A stretch of 64,000 nt of DNA, from assembly GCF_001748285.1 (NCBI RefSeq), contig NZ_BDGT01000004.1:94118-158117 (forward strand), written 5' to 3'. Positions 40,106 to 50,774 of the stretch are shown piece by piece. Numbering within the stretch: the stretch's first letter is position 1; each line of letters opens with the position of its first letter. The notes under the pieces are model-generated. The model saw only the letters and a list, made by a program, of their open reading frames with translations. It did no database searches and was not told the DNA's origin. The position numbers and the translations under genes are program-made. Origin of the DNA: Thermogemmatispora onikobensis. GTDB taxonomy: Bacteria; Chloroflexota; Ktedonobacteria; Ktedonobacterales; Ktedonobacteraceae.

Positions 40106-40963
40106 ATGGATACCTCTATCCGTCTCTACACTACGAACGGTGGCTGGCGCTCTATCCTGGATGCCGCTCGTGGGAATCAGCCAGAGATGGCCCTGCCAGA
40201 AGAGGAGCAGGCCGCTCAGCTCGACTCACCCGGGGCAGACACGGATATGGCGGAGCCGGACGAGGAGGCTGAGACAGGCGCTCAGGCCCTCCCCCTCCAG
40301 GCAGCAACGACGAGCCAGGGCGAGGCCCGCAGCGTGGATGTGGCGGACTTCGAGGCGATCTTTCAACGCTATCAAACGCCAATTACGAATTTCATCTATC
40401 ATATGATTGGGAACCGGGAGCAGGCTTACGATCTGGCCCAGGACGTCTTTGTCAAAGCATATCGCGCCTTGCTGGCCGGCACTGTGATTCGCCCCGGCGC
40501 CCTCTCTTCCTGGCTCTATCATATCGCCGAGAATACGGCGATCGATGCGCTCCGCCGCCGCCGCCTGATTTCCTGGCTGCCTCTGTCGCTCTTCAATGAC
40601 GACCGAGGCATCGGCGCCGGCGTGCTCTCAGAGACAGGCAGCCCGACGGGCGATGGCTTCTCCGGTAACAGCGAGGATGGCAGCGAGGGACGCCCAGGCG
40701 CCGCCGCTCTGCTCTATGAGCGGGGAAGCTATGATGGCGGTCGCTTTGAAAGCCGCGTCGCTGAGCACGAGGTGGTCGAGCGCGTGATGAGGCAACTGCC
40801 TCCAAAATACGCCGTCTGCCTCTGGCTCTATGAATATCATGGCTTCTCATGCGCAGAAATAGCTGAAATGCTTAATATCAGTCCTTCAGCTGTCAAAATG
40901 CGGCTGATGCGCGCAAGAGAGCGCTTTATTACCCTGTATCGACAAGAGGTGGGGGAAGAGTGA
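40106..40963 (+). CDS. ECF-type RNA polymerase sigma factor with long N-terminus and linker
   Basis: 285 residues. An acidic N-terminal extension of about 80 residues precedes region 2 (about 82-155, FEAIFQRYQTPITNFIYHMI, AYDLAQDVFVKAYRAL, SWLYHIAENTAIDALRRRR). A Gly/Ser-rich linker of about 70 residues is much longer than usual. Region 4 (about 228-282) has the HTH FSCAEIAEMLNISPSAVKMRL. The stop overlaps the GTG of the next gene by four bases (GTGA), so it is translationally coupled to its anti-sigma partner. TATACT at 39917 is a possible -10. Confidence 0.9.
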   Translation: MDTSIRLYTTNGGWRSILDAARGNQPEMALPEEEQAAQLDSPGADTDMAEPDEEAETGAQALPLQAATTSQGEARSVDVADFEAIFQRYQTPITNFIYHMIGNREQAYDLAQDVFVKAYRALLAGTVIRPGALSSWLYHIAENTAIDALRRRRLISWLPLSLFNDDRGIGAGVLSETGSPTGDGFSGNSEDGSEGRPGAAALLYERGSYDGGRFESRVAEHEVVERVMRQLPPKYAVCLWLYEYHGFSCAEIAEMLNISPSAVKMRLMRARERFITLYRQEVGEE

Positions 40964-42876
40964 ACTGCACAGAGGCGCGGGTTCTCCTCGCGGTTTATCG
41001 CGATTTGCAAGAAGCCGAGGCCCAACCATCGCTTCAAGATGAAGAGACGCGGGCCACTATACAAGAGTTGGAGCAGCATCTGGAATCCTGTCCAGACTGC
41101 CGGCAGACGCTGACTGACTTCACGCTGGTCGGTACTCGCCTGCAGCGTCTGCCTGCCATCGAGCCGCCCCCTGAGATGCGTGAGCGGCTGATGCACGCCC
41201 TGGCCGCTGAACACGCGCGCTTCTTGAGGCGTGGCCTGCCTGGTACGCCTCCGCCCCCTGATTTCCTGCAACCCTATATGCAAGAGCAACTGGAGCAGGA
41301 GGCAGGGCGTGATCCGCTGGCAACCCTCTCAACTGCCAAGACCGGCCCCTTGCCGGCCATCCAGACCCCGCCGCGTGCCCGGCGACGCCCTCGTATGCCT
41401 CAGCTAGCCGCGCTGGCCGTGGCTGCTACTTTCTTGCTGGCTTTGCTCACCGGCGGCCTGACCTCTGTGCTGCTCCTGGCTCAGCATTCTTCAGGCTCGA
41501 TTCCCCCGCCCGCAGCCATCAATCACCCTACTAATGTGGTGATGATGCGCTACGCTACCGCCACGATCTATCATAATGTCGTCAGCGCCGCTGCCGATGG
41601 CAACTCTGTCTACTATAGCGCCTTCAGCGATGGCATGCCCGCTGGCTGGATGCTCTTGCGCCTGGATCGTCAGACGCAGCTCAGTCAGTCGCTGCTGCCC
41701 AGCGCCCAAAGCAGTCCGCTGATCATCCTGGGCAGCGACCACAATCGTCTCATCTGGCTCCAGTACGATCCACCTGCCGCTGATACCTCCGTCACGTCTG
41801 CGGCCACCAAAAAGAATCAGCACAACAGCCCGCTGCGCGACAGTGCCGCTGAGGGCCTGCGCTCCTGGAAGCTCTTCTACGCTGTAGTGGACTCAAGGAC
41901 CGGCCCCGACTCACTGCGCCCGCAGCTGCTCTTCAGTGGTGTCTTCAATCCCGCCTTGGCCGCGGGCATCGTGCATACGCCGGTGCCAGGCCTCTGGTTT
42001 CTGCAGAACGGCCTGCTGGTGGCCACACTTGATCAGCTTGGGCATTCTCACCTCTGGCTCTACAGCCTGCAGGAGAGTGGCCAAATCGCCAGCCGGAGCG
42101 AGCTGGCTTCCGCCCCAGCTGGACACATCTATACCTCGCCAACGGCTACCCCCGATGGCAGCGCTATCTTCTGGGCCGATGAGTGGCTCGATAGCGCCGG
42201 GCTCCTGCACAGCAACATCTGGACGCGCCAGGAGATCGAGGTGAGCGCCCCCTCCCGAGGCCGCTGGCTGCCACATACGCAGCCAGAGACCTGGCTCTTC
42301 CGGGACGACGGTACCTCGTTCCGTCCCGTGGTGGTGGGCCATACCTTCTTTATGCTGAATACGAACGATGGACTGGACGGCACTTCTGCCCTGGCCACAC
42401 CAACGCCAGCGGCCAGCCCCAGCCCACGGTCGGCCTCGCAGGTGGCTGCCTCAACTCTAGCGCTCAACTCTAGCGTGACATCCTGGGCCAACTCCAGCAT
42501 CTACCCGCCCTCGCTGGATTTTCTGATCAGTGGTTCGCTCTATATGCTCTCGCTAGAGCCAACCTCGGATGGCACCTTCAGTCAGTTGAATACCATCAAC
42601 CACGTCTCGGCCCTGCAAGGCGGTAACACCTTCGTTCTCTGGCAGGACGACAATAATGCCTATGGCATGTTTGACGTAGAGTCTAACTCCTTTGTCCAGG
42701 TCGGCTCGGTTCTCAACGGCGCCGCTTTTGTGGCCGTCAATGGCAACAGCGCCGTCTGGAGCGATGCCCCTATGCCAGCGCCAGCAGCCAGCCGCTCGCC
42801 AGCCTCTATCAATCCACAGGCAACGCTTCGCATGTTCAGCTGGCCTCTCACCTCCAGCAATAGCGGCCACGACTGA
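40960..42876 (+). CDS. Anti-sigma factor with zinc finger and large extracellular sensor region
   Basis: 638 residues. The N-terminal cytoplasmic part has the ZAS-type motif H40-x3-C44-x2-C47 (HLESCPDC), which holds ECF sigma factors. A Pro-rich stretch leads to one membrane helix (about 148-172). The outer region of about 460 residues is beta-rich with repeated NSVYYSAFSDG, AIFWADEW, TFVLWQDDNNAYG and NSAVWSD segments, as in a propeller. The ligand is unknown. The GTG start overlaps the sigma stop. Release of the sigma factor on an outside signal is the expected mode but is inferred. Confidence 0.85.
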   Translation: MNCTEARVLLAVYRDLQEAEAQPSLQDEETRATIQELEQHLESCPDCRQTLTDFTLVGTRLQRLPAIEPPPEMRERLMHALAAEHARFLRRGLPGTPPPPDFLQPYMQEQLEQEAGRDPLATLSTAKTGPLPAIQTPPRARRRPRMPQLAALAVAATFLLALLTGGLTSVLLLAQHSSGSIPPPAAINHPTNVVMMRYATATIYHNVVSAAADGNSVYYSAFSDGMPAGWMLLRLDRQTQLSQSLLPSAQSSPLIILGSDHNRLIWLQYDPPAADTSVTSAATKKNQHNSPLRDSAAEGLRSWKLFYAVVDSRTGPDSLRPQLLFSGVFNPALAAGIVHTPVPGLWFLQNGLLVATLDQLGHSHLWLYSLQESGQIASRSELASAPAGHIYTSPTATPDGSAIFWADEWLDSAGLLHSNIWTRQEIEVSAPSRGRWLPHTQPETWLFRDDGTSFRPVVVGHTFFMLNTNDGLDGTSALATPTPAASPSPRSASQVAASTLALNSSVTSWANSSIYPPSLDFLISGSLYMLSLEPTSDGTFSQLNTINHVSALQGGNTFVLWQDDNNAYGMFDVESNSFVQVGSVLNGAAFVAVNGNSAVWSDAPMPAPAASRSPASINPQATLRMFSWPLTSSNSGHD

Positions 42877-43020
42877 GCCAGGACCAGGCAGCGCAGCCAC
42901 AGCAGCGATGGCGACAAGCACATCTGGCTACTCCCAGGCCAAGACACCAGCAAGGGAGAGTAGCCTTCAGCTCATAGCGCAACTGTGATAACGAGCAGGA
43001 ACAGACATAGCAACCCGAGG

Positions 43021-43070
43021 CGAGGGAGGCCCCCATCTTCAAGAAGGCAAGAGGGCCCCCCTCGTTTCCT
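43021..43070. terminator. Bidirectional terminator between anti-sigma and acyl-CoA dehydrogenase genes
   Basis: CGAGGGAGGCCC (43021-43032) pairs with GGGCCCCCCTCG (43053-43064) with one mismatch, followed by TTTCCT. The two flanking genes converge here. Confidence 0.6.
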
Positions 43071-44218
43071 CAGCAACCAAGGTGCTTGGCGATGATCAGG
43101 CGCTGCACCTCGCTGGTTCCCTCACCAATTTCATTGATCTTGACGTTTCGCCAATAGCGCGAGACCGGATACTCGTCCATGAAGCCGTAGCCACCGTGGA
43201 TTTGCACCGCCTGATCTGCCGCACGCTTGGCGGTCTCAGAGGCGAAGAGCTTGGCCATTGAGGCTTCAGCACTGTAGGGCTTCCCCTGCATCTGTAACCA
43301 GGCCGCCTTATAATACATCAGCCGCGCCAGCTCGATCTCCATCGCCATGTCGGCCAGCTTCATCTGGATGGCCTGAAACTTGCTAATCGGCTGGCCAAAC
43401 TGCCGACGCTGCCTGGCGTAGCTGAGCGCCTCATCCAGGCAGGCTTGAGCCAGACCAACTGAGAGGGCCGCAATAGCCACTCGTCCCCCATCGAGAATCT
43501 GCATGAACTGCTTGAAACCCTCGCCGCGCTGGCCCAGCACGTTTTCCTCGGGCACCTGACAATCTTCAAAGGTAAGAGGGCGCGTATCGGAGGCCCGCCA
43601 GCCCATTTTACGGTAGGGATTGCCAATGATGTAGCCAGGGGTGCCGCGCGGCACAATGAGATTGGTGATCTCGCTGCGACCGTCGGGCCGCGTCCCAGTG
43701 ACTGCCGTAATGGTTACCCCACCACTGATGTCTGTACCGGCGTTGGTAATGAAAGCCTTGGAGCCGTTGATGTGCCAGTAGCCATCACGTAGGACAGCGC
43801 GTGTACGGGGACTGCCGGCATCGGAGCCGGCTTCTGGCTCCGTCATCCCAAAGGCCCACAGTTGCTGACCGCTCGCTAACGGTGGCAGGTAGCGCTCCTT
43901 CTGCTCGTCTGTCCCGAAGAGATAGAAGGGCATGGCCCCCAACGAGGTGTGGGCTTCCATCGTAATCGCCACCGCCGCATCGCCACGAGCGATCTCCTCG
44001 ATTGCAATGCAGTACGAGAGGAAATCAGCCCCGGCTCCACCATACGCCTCGGGGAAGGGTAGTCCCAACAACCCCAGCTCACCCATCTTGCGGATCAGAT
44101 CGTAGGGGAACTCCCCCGTGCGATCCATCTCCTCCGCACGTGGCTTGATCTCCTGCTCGGCGAACTCGCGACAGGTATTGCGAATGGCAAGCTGCTCTTC
44201 GTTGAGCGAAAAGTCCAT
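43070..44218 (-). CDS. Acyl-CoA dehydrogenase
   Basis: Complete 382-residue FAD enzyme of the short/medium-chain group. FGMTEPEAGSDAGSPRTRA and WHINGSKAFITNAG are the FAD and substrate-binding signatures of the middle domain. QIHGGYGFMDEYPVSRYWRN and INEIGEGTSEVQRLIIAKHL form the C-terminal signature with the catalytic Glu. It would perform the first step of beta-oxidation or branched-chain amino-acid breakdown and feed ETF. It is more compact than the partial homologue at the window start. The ribosome binding site is weak (AAAGGAAAGTGAG at long distance). Confidence 0.95.
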   Translation of the reverse strand: MDFSLNEEQLAIRNTCREFAEQEIKPRAEEMDRTGEFPYDLIRKMGELGLLGLPFPEAYGGAGADFLSYCIAIEEIARGDAAVAITMEAHTSLGAMPFYLFGTDEQKERYLPPLASGQQLWAFGMTEPEAGSDAGSPRTRAVLRDGYWHINGSKAFITNAGTDISGGVTITAVTGTRPDGRSEITNLIVPRGTPGYIIGNPYRKMGWRASDTRPLTFEDCQVPEENVLGQRGEGFKQFMQILDGGRVAIAALSVGLAQACLDEALSYARQRRQFGQPISKFQAIQMKLADMAMEIELARLMYYKAAWLQMQGKPYSAEASMAKLFASETAKRAADQAVQIHGGYGFMDEYPVSRYWRNVKINEIGEGTSEVQRLIIAKHLGC

Positions 44219-44569
44219 CGCAGCGACTCACTTTCCTTTCAGGGTTGATAGATTGCCAAAGGGTCAGGCCGGAAGCCATGTGGCATACATCATAGCACAA
44301 AGCAGGGCAGGAGGCGATAGTCGCTAGCAAGCTAGCAGACAAGAGAAGAGCCAGAAGAGGGGACGAGGGGCCACTGCAGCAGAGCCTGACTGTGGGAAGA
44401 AGCAAGCGACCTCTTGTCTCGTGGCGGCCTCTGCCGTACCGGACCGCCACCCCTGGTGTGGTGGACGCGCTCAGCACTATGCGGGCTTGCTCCCCCAGGC
44501 CCCGCTGTGCAGCCCCTTCAGCTTGATGGCTTACGCCGCATATCCCGATCAGCCGTGATCAGGCTGAAT
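44219..44569. other. Intergenic region between acyl-CoA dehydrogenase and metK
   Basis: About 350 bases with no supported gene or obvious terminator. Confidence 0.5.
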
Positions 44570-45880
44570 TTAGTTAATCTCCGCGGTCTCGCCAGCACGC
44601 GACTGCGGTGGCTGCTGCGAAGTCGCCGCTCCATCTTCGACGCTGGCGCCAGCGCTCCGACGTAGAGCCGATACTCTATCGAGCGCCTCCCAGGGGGCGT
44701 CAATATCAGTACGTCCGAAGTGCCCGTAAGCCGCCGTGGGACGATAGATCGGACGGCGCAGATTTAGTTTCTGAATAATGGCCGCTGGACGAAGATCAAA
44801 ATGCTCATTGATGAGACGGACCAGCTCCTCGTTGGAGACCCGCCCAGTGCCGAAGGTATCGACAAATAGCGAGAGGGGACGAGCCACACCGATTGCATAG
44901 GAGATCTGCAGCTCCAGGCGATCCGCCAGCCCAGCGGCCACCAGATTTTTCGCAATATAGCGCGCCATATAGGCCGCGGAGCGATCGACCTTGGTAGGGT
45001 CCTTACCGCTGAAGGCCCCGCCGCCGTGGCGCGCCATTCCACCATACGTATCGACAATAATCTTGCGCCCCGTCAGGCCAGCATCGCCCATCGGCCCCCC
45101 AATGACAAAGCGCCCTGTGGGATTGACCAGAACGCGCGTCCGCTCATCGAGCAAATGGGGTGGAATCACCGGCTTAATCACATACTCGAGGACATCCTGA
45201 CGAATCTGCTCCTGATCGACATACTCAGCATGCTGAGTCGAGACCACAACTGTATCAACGCGAACGGGACGTCCATACTCATACTGGACAGTGACCTGAC
45301 TCTTGCCATCGGGACGTAGATAGGGCATCGGTCCATCGCCAGCCCATGAGCGCCGCCGCACCTGCGCCAGCTGGTGGGTCAACTTGTGCGCCAGACTGAT
45401 CGGCAACGGCATGAGCTCGGGCGTCTCGTTACAGGCAAAGCCGATCATCATGCCCTGATCCCCGGCCCCAATCTGTTCCAGCTCATCATCAGTCAGCACA
45501 AGGCCACTCTTGACCTCAGCCGAACGACTCACCCCCAGATCGATATCGGGGGACTGCTTGCCAATGGAGGTCACCACACCACAGGTGCGATAGTCAAACC
45601 CATACTCGGCATTAACGTAGCCAACCTGCTCGATCGTCTTGCGCACCACCGCGGGCATATCAACCCAGGCTGAGGTCGTGATCTCACCGGCGATCAGGAC
45701 CAAGCCGGTAGTTGTCGCCGTCTCGCAGGCGACTCGGGCCAGGGGGTCCTGGGCCAGAATGGCATCGAGGATGGCATCCGAGATCTGGTCACACAGCTTG
45801 TCAGGATGCCCCTCAGTCACCGATTCGCTGGTAAAGAACAACTTTGGACTACTCATGAAGCTGCTCATGGTATTGCTCAC
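44570..45880 (-). CDS. metK: S-adenosylmethionine synthetase
   Basis: 436 residues; makes SAM from methionine and [25 protein letters not shown] is the N-terminal ATP site, [20 protein letters not shown] the central signature and [20 protein letters not shown] the glycine-rich loop. The C-terminus runs about 40 residues past the usual end with an Ala/Gln/Ser-rich tail. The GTG at 45880 is chosen because AGGAGG lies 10 bases upstream. The ATG at 45889 is only one base from it, and two later ATGs are too far. Expression is controlled by the SAM-I riboswitch and terminator upstream. Confidence 0.95.
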   Translation of the reverse strand: MSNTMSSFMSSPKLFFTSESVTEGHPDKLCDQISDAILDAILAQDPLARVACETATTTGLVLIAGEITTSAWVDMPAVVRKTIEQVGYVNAEYGFDYRTCGVVTSIGKQSPDIDLGVSRSAEVKSGLVLTDDELEQIGAGDQGMMIGFACNETPELMPLPISLAHKLTHQLAQVRRRSWAGDGPMPYLRPDGKSQVTVQYEYGRPVRVDTVVVSTQHAEYVDQEQIRQDVLEYVIKPVIPPHLLDERTRVLVNPTGRFVIGGPMGDAGLTGRKIIVDTYGGMARHGGGAFSGKDPTKVDRSAAYMARYIAKNLVAAGLADRLELQISYAIGVARPLSLFVDTFGTGRVSNEELVRLINEHFDLRPAAIIQKLNLRRPIYRPTAAYGHFGRTDIDAPWEALDRVSALRRSAGASVEDGAATSQQPPQSRAGETAEIN

Positions 45881-46035
45881 CGAACACATTCCTCCTGACG
45901 AGAAAACTGGCACTCTTTGCCGCTTTTTCTCTCTTTATCTGCCTGCTAGTCGAGCAGGTCATTCACACACACACTTCCTTAAGGAGACAAGCGATGTGGG
46001 GATCAATGCAGTGGTTGCAGTGGTGCGTAAGGCAC

Positions 46036-46062
46036 AAAAAGACCCCTGGCAAGCAGGGGTCT
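46036..46062 (-). terminator. Riboswitch-controlled rho-independent terminator before metK
   Basis: On the minus strand AGACCCCTG, a 5-base loop and CAGGGGTCT are followed by TTTTT. It lies between the SAM aptamer and metK, so high SAM should stop transcription here. Confidence 0.9.
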
Positions 46063-46084
46063 AGCAACGTCACCTTGCTTATCC

Positions 46085-46207
46085 CCCTCATCTTGCGGAA
46101 CGTTCCGCCGGAATTGGCACCCTTCCTGCTGCACGGGCAGTGGCCACGGCGGCAGATGGGTTGCCGGGCTTCATCGGGCCGTTTCCCTCCACCTCTCTGG
46201 ATGAGAG
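46085..46207 (-). ncRNA. SAM-I (S-box) riboswitch
   Basis: Reading the minus strand, the aptamer has the full S-box consensus. P1 is formed by CTCTCATCC with GATGAGGGG. The core includes GAGAGGTGGAGGGA, GGCCCGATGAAGCCCGGCAA and GGGTGCCAATTCC. It lies about 200 bases upstream of metK, and a strong intrinsic terminator follows it, so it is a transcriptional OFF switch. Confidence 0.96.
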
Positions 46208-46318
46208 CAGATCTCACGCGAACGTATTCGATTGTCGGTGTGCCGTCTTGTAAGCGGACGCTGGACAGGGCACCGGAGATGCTGATGCCTGCTGTCCAGA
46301 ACAGGTCAGGTTTTACTC

Positions 46319-46348
46319 AGTATATCGAAGAATGCTGCTGACTGTCAA
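46319..46348 (-). promoter_or_regulatory. Promoter of the SAM riboswitch-metK transcript
   Basis: On the minus strand a perfect TTGACA, 18 bases, TATACT. It lies just after the ahcY terminator and about 110 bases before the aptamer. Confidence 0.75.
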
Positions 46349-46352
46349 GAGA

Positions 46353-46380
46353 GCGGGCCAGAAGGCCCATGGCCCGCTTC
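46353..46380. terminator. Hairpin downstream of ahcY
   Basis: GCGGGCC (46353-46359) pairs with GGCCCGC (46371-46377), extended by AGAG-like flanks. It separates ahcY from the metK promoter. The following bases are only moderately T-rich. Confidence 0.5.
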
Positions 46381-46438
46381 TCTCTTCTTGCAGACCAGGC
46401 AGGGCCCGAGAGCCTTGGCGGGGGTCTGACAGCTCAGG

Positions 46439-47746
<1,308 letters not shown>

Positions 47747-47844
47747 TCAGCGATTTTACGCAGGTCGCTTCTTTGCTCCCCCACCCGCCTCCTATTGCCG
47801 GCTCTGTCAGCGGAGCAGCGGCCTGCCCCCGACCAGATTATGAC

Positions 47845-48816
47845 TCAGCCTGCGTTGAAGGTCTCCGATGAGCGCCCCGGCAGCCAATGGGGATCGAAGT
47901 GCGAGCAAGCGACCAGGGCCTGGTAGCGAGCAGCGACATCCGCCAGCGTCAGCTGCTGCAGACGGCGAATACTAAAATCCTCACAGGCAAACGAACCGAG
48001 GATATTGCCATGAACCACCGCACGCTTCAAATCCTCAAAGCTATAGCGGCCATCTGGCCCCGGCTCCACCGTTGACAGGTAACCCAGCAAGCCCCCGGCG
48101 AAGGCGTCGCCAGCTCCAGTGGGATCAACCACTTCCTCCAGAGGATAGGCAGGGGCGCTAAAATAGCTGCCATCGCGCCCAAAGAGCAAGGCCCCATAGC
48201 TGCCCTGCTTGACAACCACGTACTTCAGACCCAGGCTGAAGAGCTGGCGCACCCCAGCCACCACACTGGCGCAGCCGGTGTAGAGACGCAGCTCCTCCTC
48301 ACTCATCAACATAATATCGACGCGCTGCATGACCTCGGTGAGCTGAGGCCGCGCCGTATTGATCCAGAGATCCATCGAGTCCAACACCGATAGATGGACC
48401 TGCGGCATGGCATCCAGCACCTCCCGCTGGAGGTCAGGCTTGATATTGGCCAGGAAGAGCAGCGAGCTGCTGCGGTATTCAGGGGGAATTACCGCATGGA
48501 AATCGGCGTAGACACCAAGCTGCGTATCGAGCGTGTCGCGCACATTCATATCGAGATGGTAGCGACCGACCCAGCGGAAAGTGCGGCCCTGGTGCACCTG
48601 TAAGCCAGAGAGATTGATAGCCCGGCGGCGGAAGAACTCCAAATACTCCTGGGGGAAATCGGAGCCGACGACCGCCACCAGATTGACCGGGCTATAGAGG
48701 GAAGCCGCCGTAGAGAAATAAGAAGCGGCCCCGCCGAGCACCTCATCGACTCTGGCGAAAGGAGTTTCGACCGTATCCAGGGCCACCGAGCCGACAACGA
48801 GGATAGATGACGACAC
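47845..48816 (-). CDS. PfkB family carbohydrate/nucleoside kinase
   Basis: 323-residue kinase of the ribokinase fold. The N-terminal VVGSVALDTVETPF and GGAASYFSTAASL are the substrate lid region. DPTGAGDAFAGGLLGYLS is the PfkB signature 2 with the catalytic Asp. The substrate is not evident from sequence. Its position beside ahcY and mtnA points to adenosine, a methylthioribose-type compound or a related sugar from SAM recycling (inference). The start is GTG, with GGAGG 10 bases upstream. It is 171 bases from the HD gene and 137 from ahcY, so it may have its own promoter. Confidence 0.85.
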   Translation of the reverse strand: MSSSILVVGSVALDTVETPFARVDEVLGGAASYFSTAASLYSPVNLVAVVGSDFPQEYLEFFRRRAINLSGLQVHQGRTFRWVGRYHLDMNVRDTLDTQLGVYADFHAVIPPEYRSSSLLFLANIKPDLQREVLDAMPQVHLSVLDSMDLWINTARPQLTEVMQRVDIMLMSEEELRLYTGCASVVAGVRQLFSLGLKYVVVKQGSYGALLFGRDGSYFSAPAYPLEEVVDPTGAGDAFAGGLLGYLSTVEPGPDGRYSFEDLKRAVVHGNILGSFACEDFSIRRLQQLTLADVAARYQALVACSHFDPHWLPGRSSETFNAG

Positions 48817-48881
48817 GTCCTCACAACCTCCATGTGAGAAAGAAATCAGTCTCTGACTGGTGAGCAGGAGTGCGCCTGCGA

Positions 48882-48904
48882 GCGTGCGTACGTGCGTACG
48901 TGCG
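48882..48904. repeat. Alternating purine-pyrimidine tract
   Basis: 23 bases of strictly alternating purine and pyrimidine built from GTGCGTAC units, between the HD and PfkB genes. Such tracts can adopt Z-DNA under supercoiling. Confidence 0.6.
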
Positions 48905-48987
48905 AGCGAGCGGGTGGCGGAGAGAGAAAACAGCAGGGGCGCTCGCTCACCAGACAGTGCCAGTCAGCAAGAGCGGGCCAGCCTCGC

Positions 48988-49623
48988 TCAGACAGGTGTG
49001 GCCCCGCTTAGATGCTCAATGACCCCATCCAGGAAGGCCAGGGTCTTGCCGAACTTATCGCGGGCCAGCTCGCGGGCAGGGGCCGTATTGAGCGACTGGT
49101 ACAGCTCCACAAAGCGCTCCTCAATATGGCGCAGAATCGCCGCCAGCACCTCACTGGTCACAGCTCGATTGGGATAGCGCGCGCCGAACTCGATGAGTGA
49201 AGTAACCACGGCCAGCCCACTGAGGCGCCCGAGCTTATCGGCGTCGTAGAGGATGCGCGTCTCCAGGGGAACCTTGCGACGCTGCTCGGCGGGCACCACC
49301 GTTGTATGGGCCAGAATGATCTGTTCCACCTTGCGAATGCGCTCCTCGGGTACATCCAGTTCGCGTAAGAAATCGACGGCCAGCTCAGCCGACTTGATAT
49401 GATGGTCCTGAAAACCATAGGAGGCCGTCGAGATATCATGCAGATAGGCGGCGATCGTCAGCGCCTCCATATCCAAATGAGCGGCCTCCTCATCCCCCCG
49501 AGCCTCCAGGTCTAGCGCAAGCATCTTACAGTTTGCCACAACGGCGCTGACGTAGCGAAAACCTTCCTTGCCCAGCGTTTCCTCAGCGTGCTGGGCTACA
49601 GCCTGCACAACGTCTGTCTCCAT
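48988..49623 (-). CDS. HD domain phosphohydrolase-like protein
   Basis: 211 residues. The metal-binding HD pattern is complete: YLHDISTASYG (His-Asp pair), DHHIKSAELAV, IILAHTTV and YDADKLGRLSG. Proteins of this type hydrolyse nucleotides or other phosphates. The first bases overlap the mtnA stop (TAATG), so it is translationally coupled to mtnA. That tight link suggests a role in the same recycling pathway, perhaps removing a phosphate from a nucleotide or sugar intermediate. No specific reaction can be assigned. Confidence 0.8.
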   Translation of the reverse strand: METDVVQAVAQHAEETLGKEGFRYVSAVVANCKMLALDLEARGDEEAAHLDMEALTIAAYLHDISTASYGFQDHHIKSAELAVDFLRELDVPEERIRKVEQIILAHTTVVPAEQRRKVPLETRILYDADKLGRLSGLAVVTSLIEFGARYPNRAVTSEVLAAILRHIEERFVELYQSLNTAPARELARDKFGKTLAFLDGVIEHLSGATPV

Positions 49624-50774
49624 TACCTCTCTGCCTGCTTCTCGATAGGATGATGGTCATCTGCACAGAGGCCGCGCAGGGCTACGCTATACGGAGCGCG
49701 CGCAACCCCCCTCTCGGTAATAATAGCACTTATATATGTATGAGGGGTTACATCAAAGGCCGGATTGGCTACAGAGACACCATCAGGAGCAATGGAGATC
49801 CCACGGATGGCCGTGACCTCACGCGGGTCACGCTGCTCGATAGGAATCTCCTCCCCGGAGGGCAAAGCGAGATCGATCGTAGAACAAGGGGCAACCACGT
49901 AAAAAGGAATGCCATGCGCATGAGCTAGCACCGCCAGACTATAGGTTCCGATCTTGTTGGCGACATCGCCATTGGCCGCGATGCGATCGGCTCCCACAAA
50001 GACAGCGGCGATCTGACCCCGACGCATGAAATAGCCGGCCATATTGTCAGTGATCAGCGTGAAAGGCACTCCCTCCTGTTGCAGCTCCCAGGCCGTGAGA
50101 CGGGCCCCCTGGAGCACCGGGCGCGTTTCGTCGACAAAGACATGAATGCGCTTGCCTGCCCGATGCGCCAGATACATCGGGGCCAGGGCCGTTCCCCAGC
50201 CGGCAGTAGCCAGAATCCCGGTGTTACAGTGGGTCAGCAGCTGATCTCCATCGGCGATCAGCGCCTCACCATAGCGTCCCATGCGCAGGCAAGCCGCCCG
50301 GTCCTCAGCAGCAATGGCCTGGGCCTCTTCCAGGAGCAGGCCCACCAGCTCCCCAGGACGGCACCCAGCCCCGGCAAGCCGCTGAGCCTGCCCACGCAGC
50401 CGACGAATGGCCCAGCTGAGATTGACCGCTGTGGGACGGGTGGCTGCCAGCAAGGCCCCTGCCTCCTCAAGCCTGGCCAGAACCTCAGCGAGACTGACCT
50501 CACTCCCCCGCTCTGCCAGCAGGCGCCTGAGCGCTAAGACGAGTCCGAAAGCCGCCGCCATGCCAATTGCGGGGGCTCCCCGCACCTTCAAGGCTTTGAT
50601 CGCCTCTGCTACCTGACGCTCATCCTCAAGCCGACTGTAGACTACCTGCTGCGGTAAGAGCGTCTGATCAAGTAACATCAGGGCACAGCCCCGCTCGTCT
50701 TCCTGCCACCAGAGAGGACGGACACGCTGCACTGGCTCAAACTCGTGCTCCAACCCCCCTGCAAGCATGGACAT
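49623..50774 (-). CDS. mtnA: S-methyl-5-thioribose-1-phosphate isomerase
   Basis: 383 residues; converts methylthioribose-1-phosphate to methylthioribulose-1-phosphate in methionine salvage. Family motifs are KVRGAPAIGMAAAFG, LLTHCNTGILATAGWGTALA with the catalytic Cys, and FVGADRIAANGDVANKIGTY with the catalytic Asp. It resembles the eIF2B-like fold, so a ribose-1,5-bisphosphate isomerase-like role is a lesser possibility. It is the first gene of the minus-strand recycling cluster, and its stop overlaps the HD gene start. The later salvage genes (mtnB, mtnD) are not in the window. Confidence 0.93.
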   Translation of the reverse strand: MSMLAGGLEHEFEPVQRVRPLWWQEDERGCALMLLDQTLLPQQVVYSRLEDERQVAEAIKALKVRGAPAIGMAAAFGLVLALRRLLAERGSEVSLAEVLARLEEAGALLAATRPTAVNLSWAIRRLRGQAQRLAGAGCRPGELVGLLLEEAQAIAAEDRAACLRMGRYGEALIADGDQLLTHCNTGILATAGWGTALAPMYLAHRAGKRIHVFVDETRPVLQGARLTAWELQQEGVPFTLITDNMAGYFMRRGQIAAVFVGADRIAANGDVANKIGTYSLAVLAHAHGIPFYVVAPCSTIDLALPSGEEIPIEQRDPREVTAIRGISIAPDGVSVANPAFDVTPHTYISAIITERGVARAPYSVALRGLCADDHHPIEKQAER

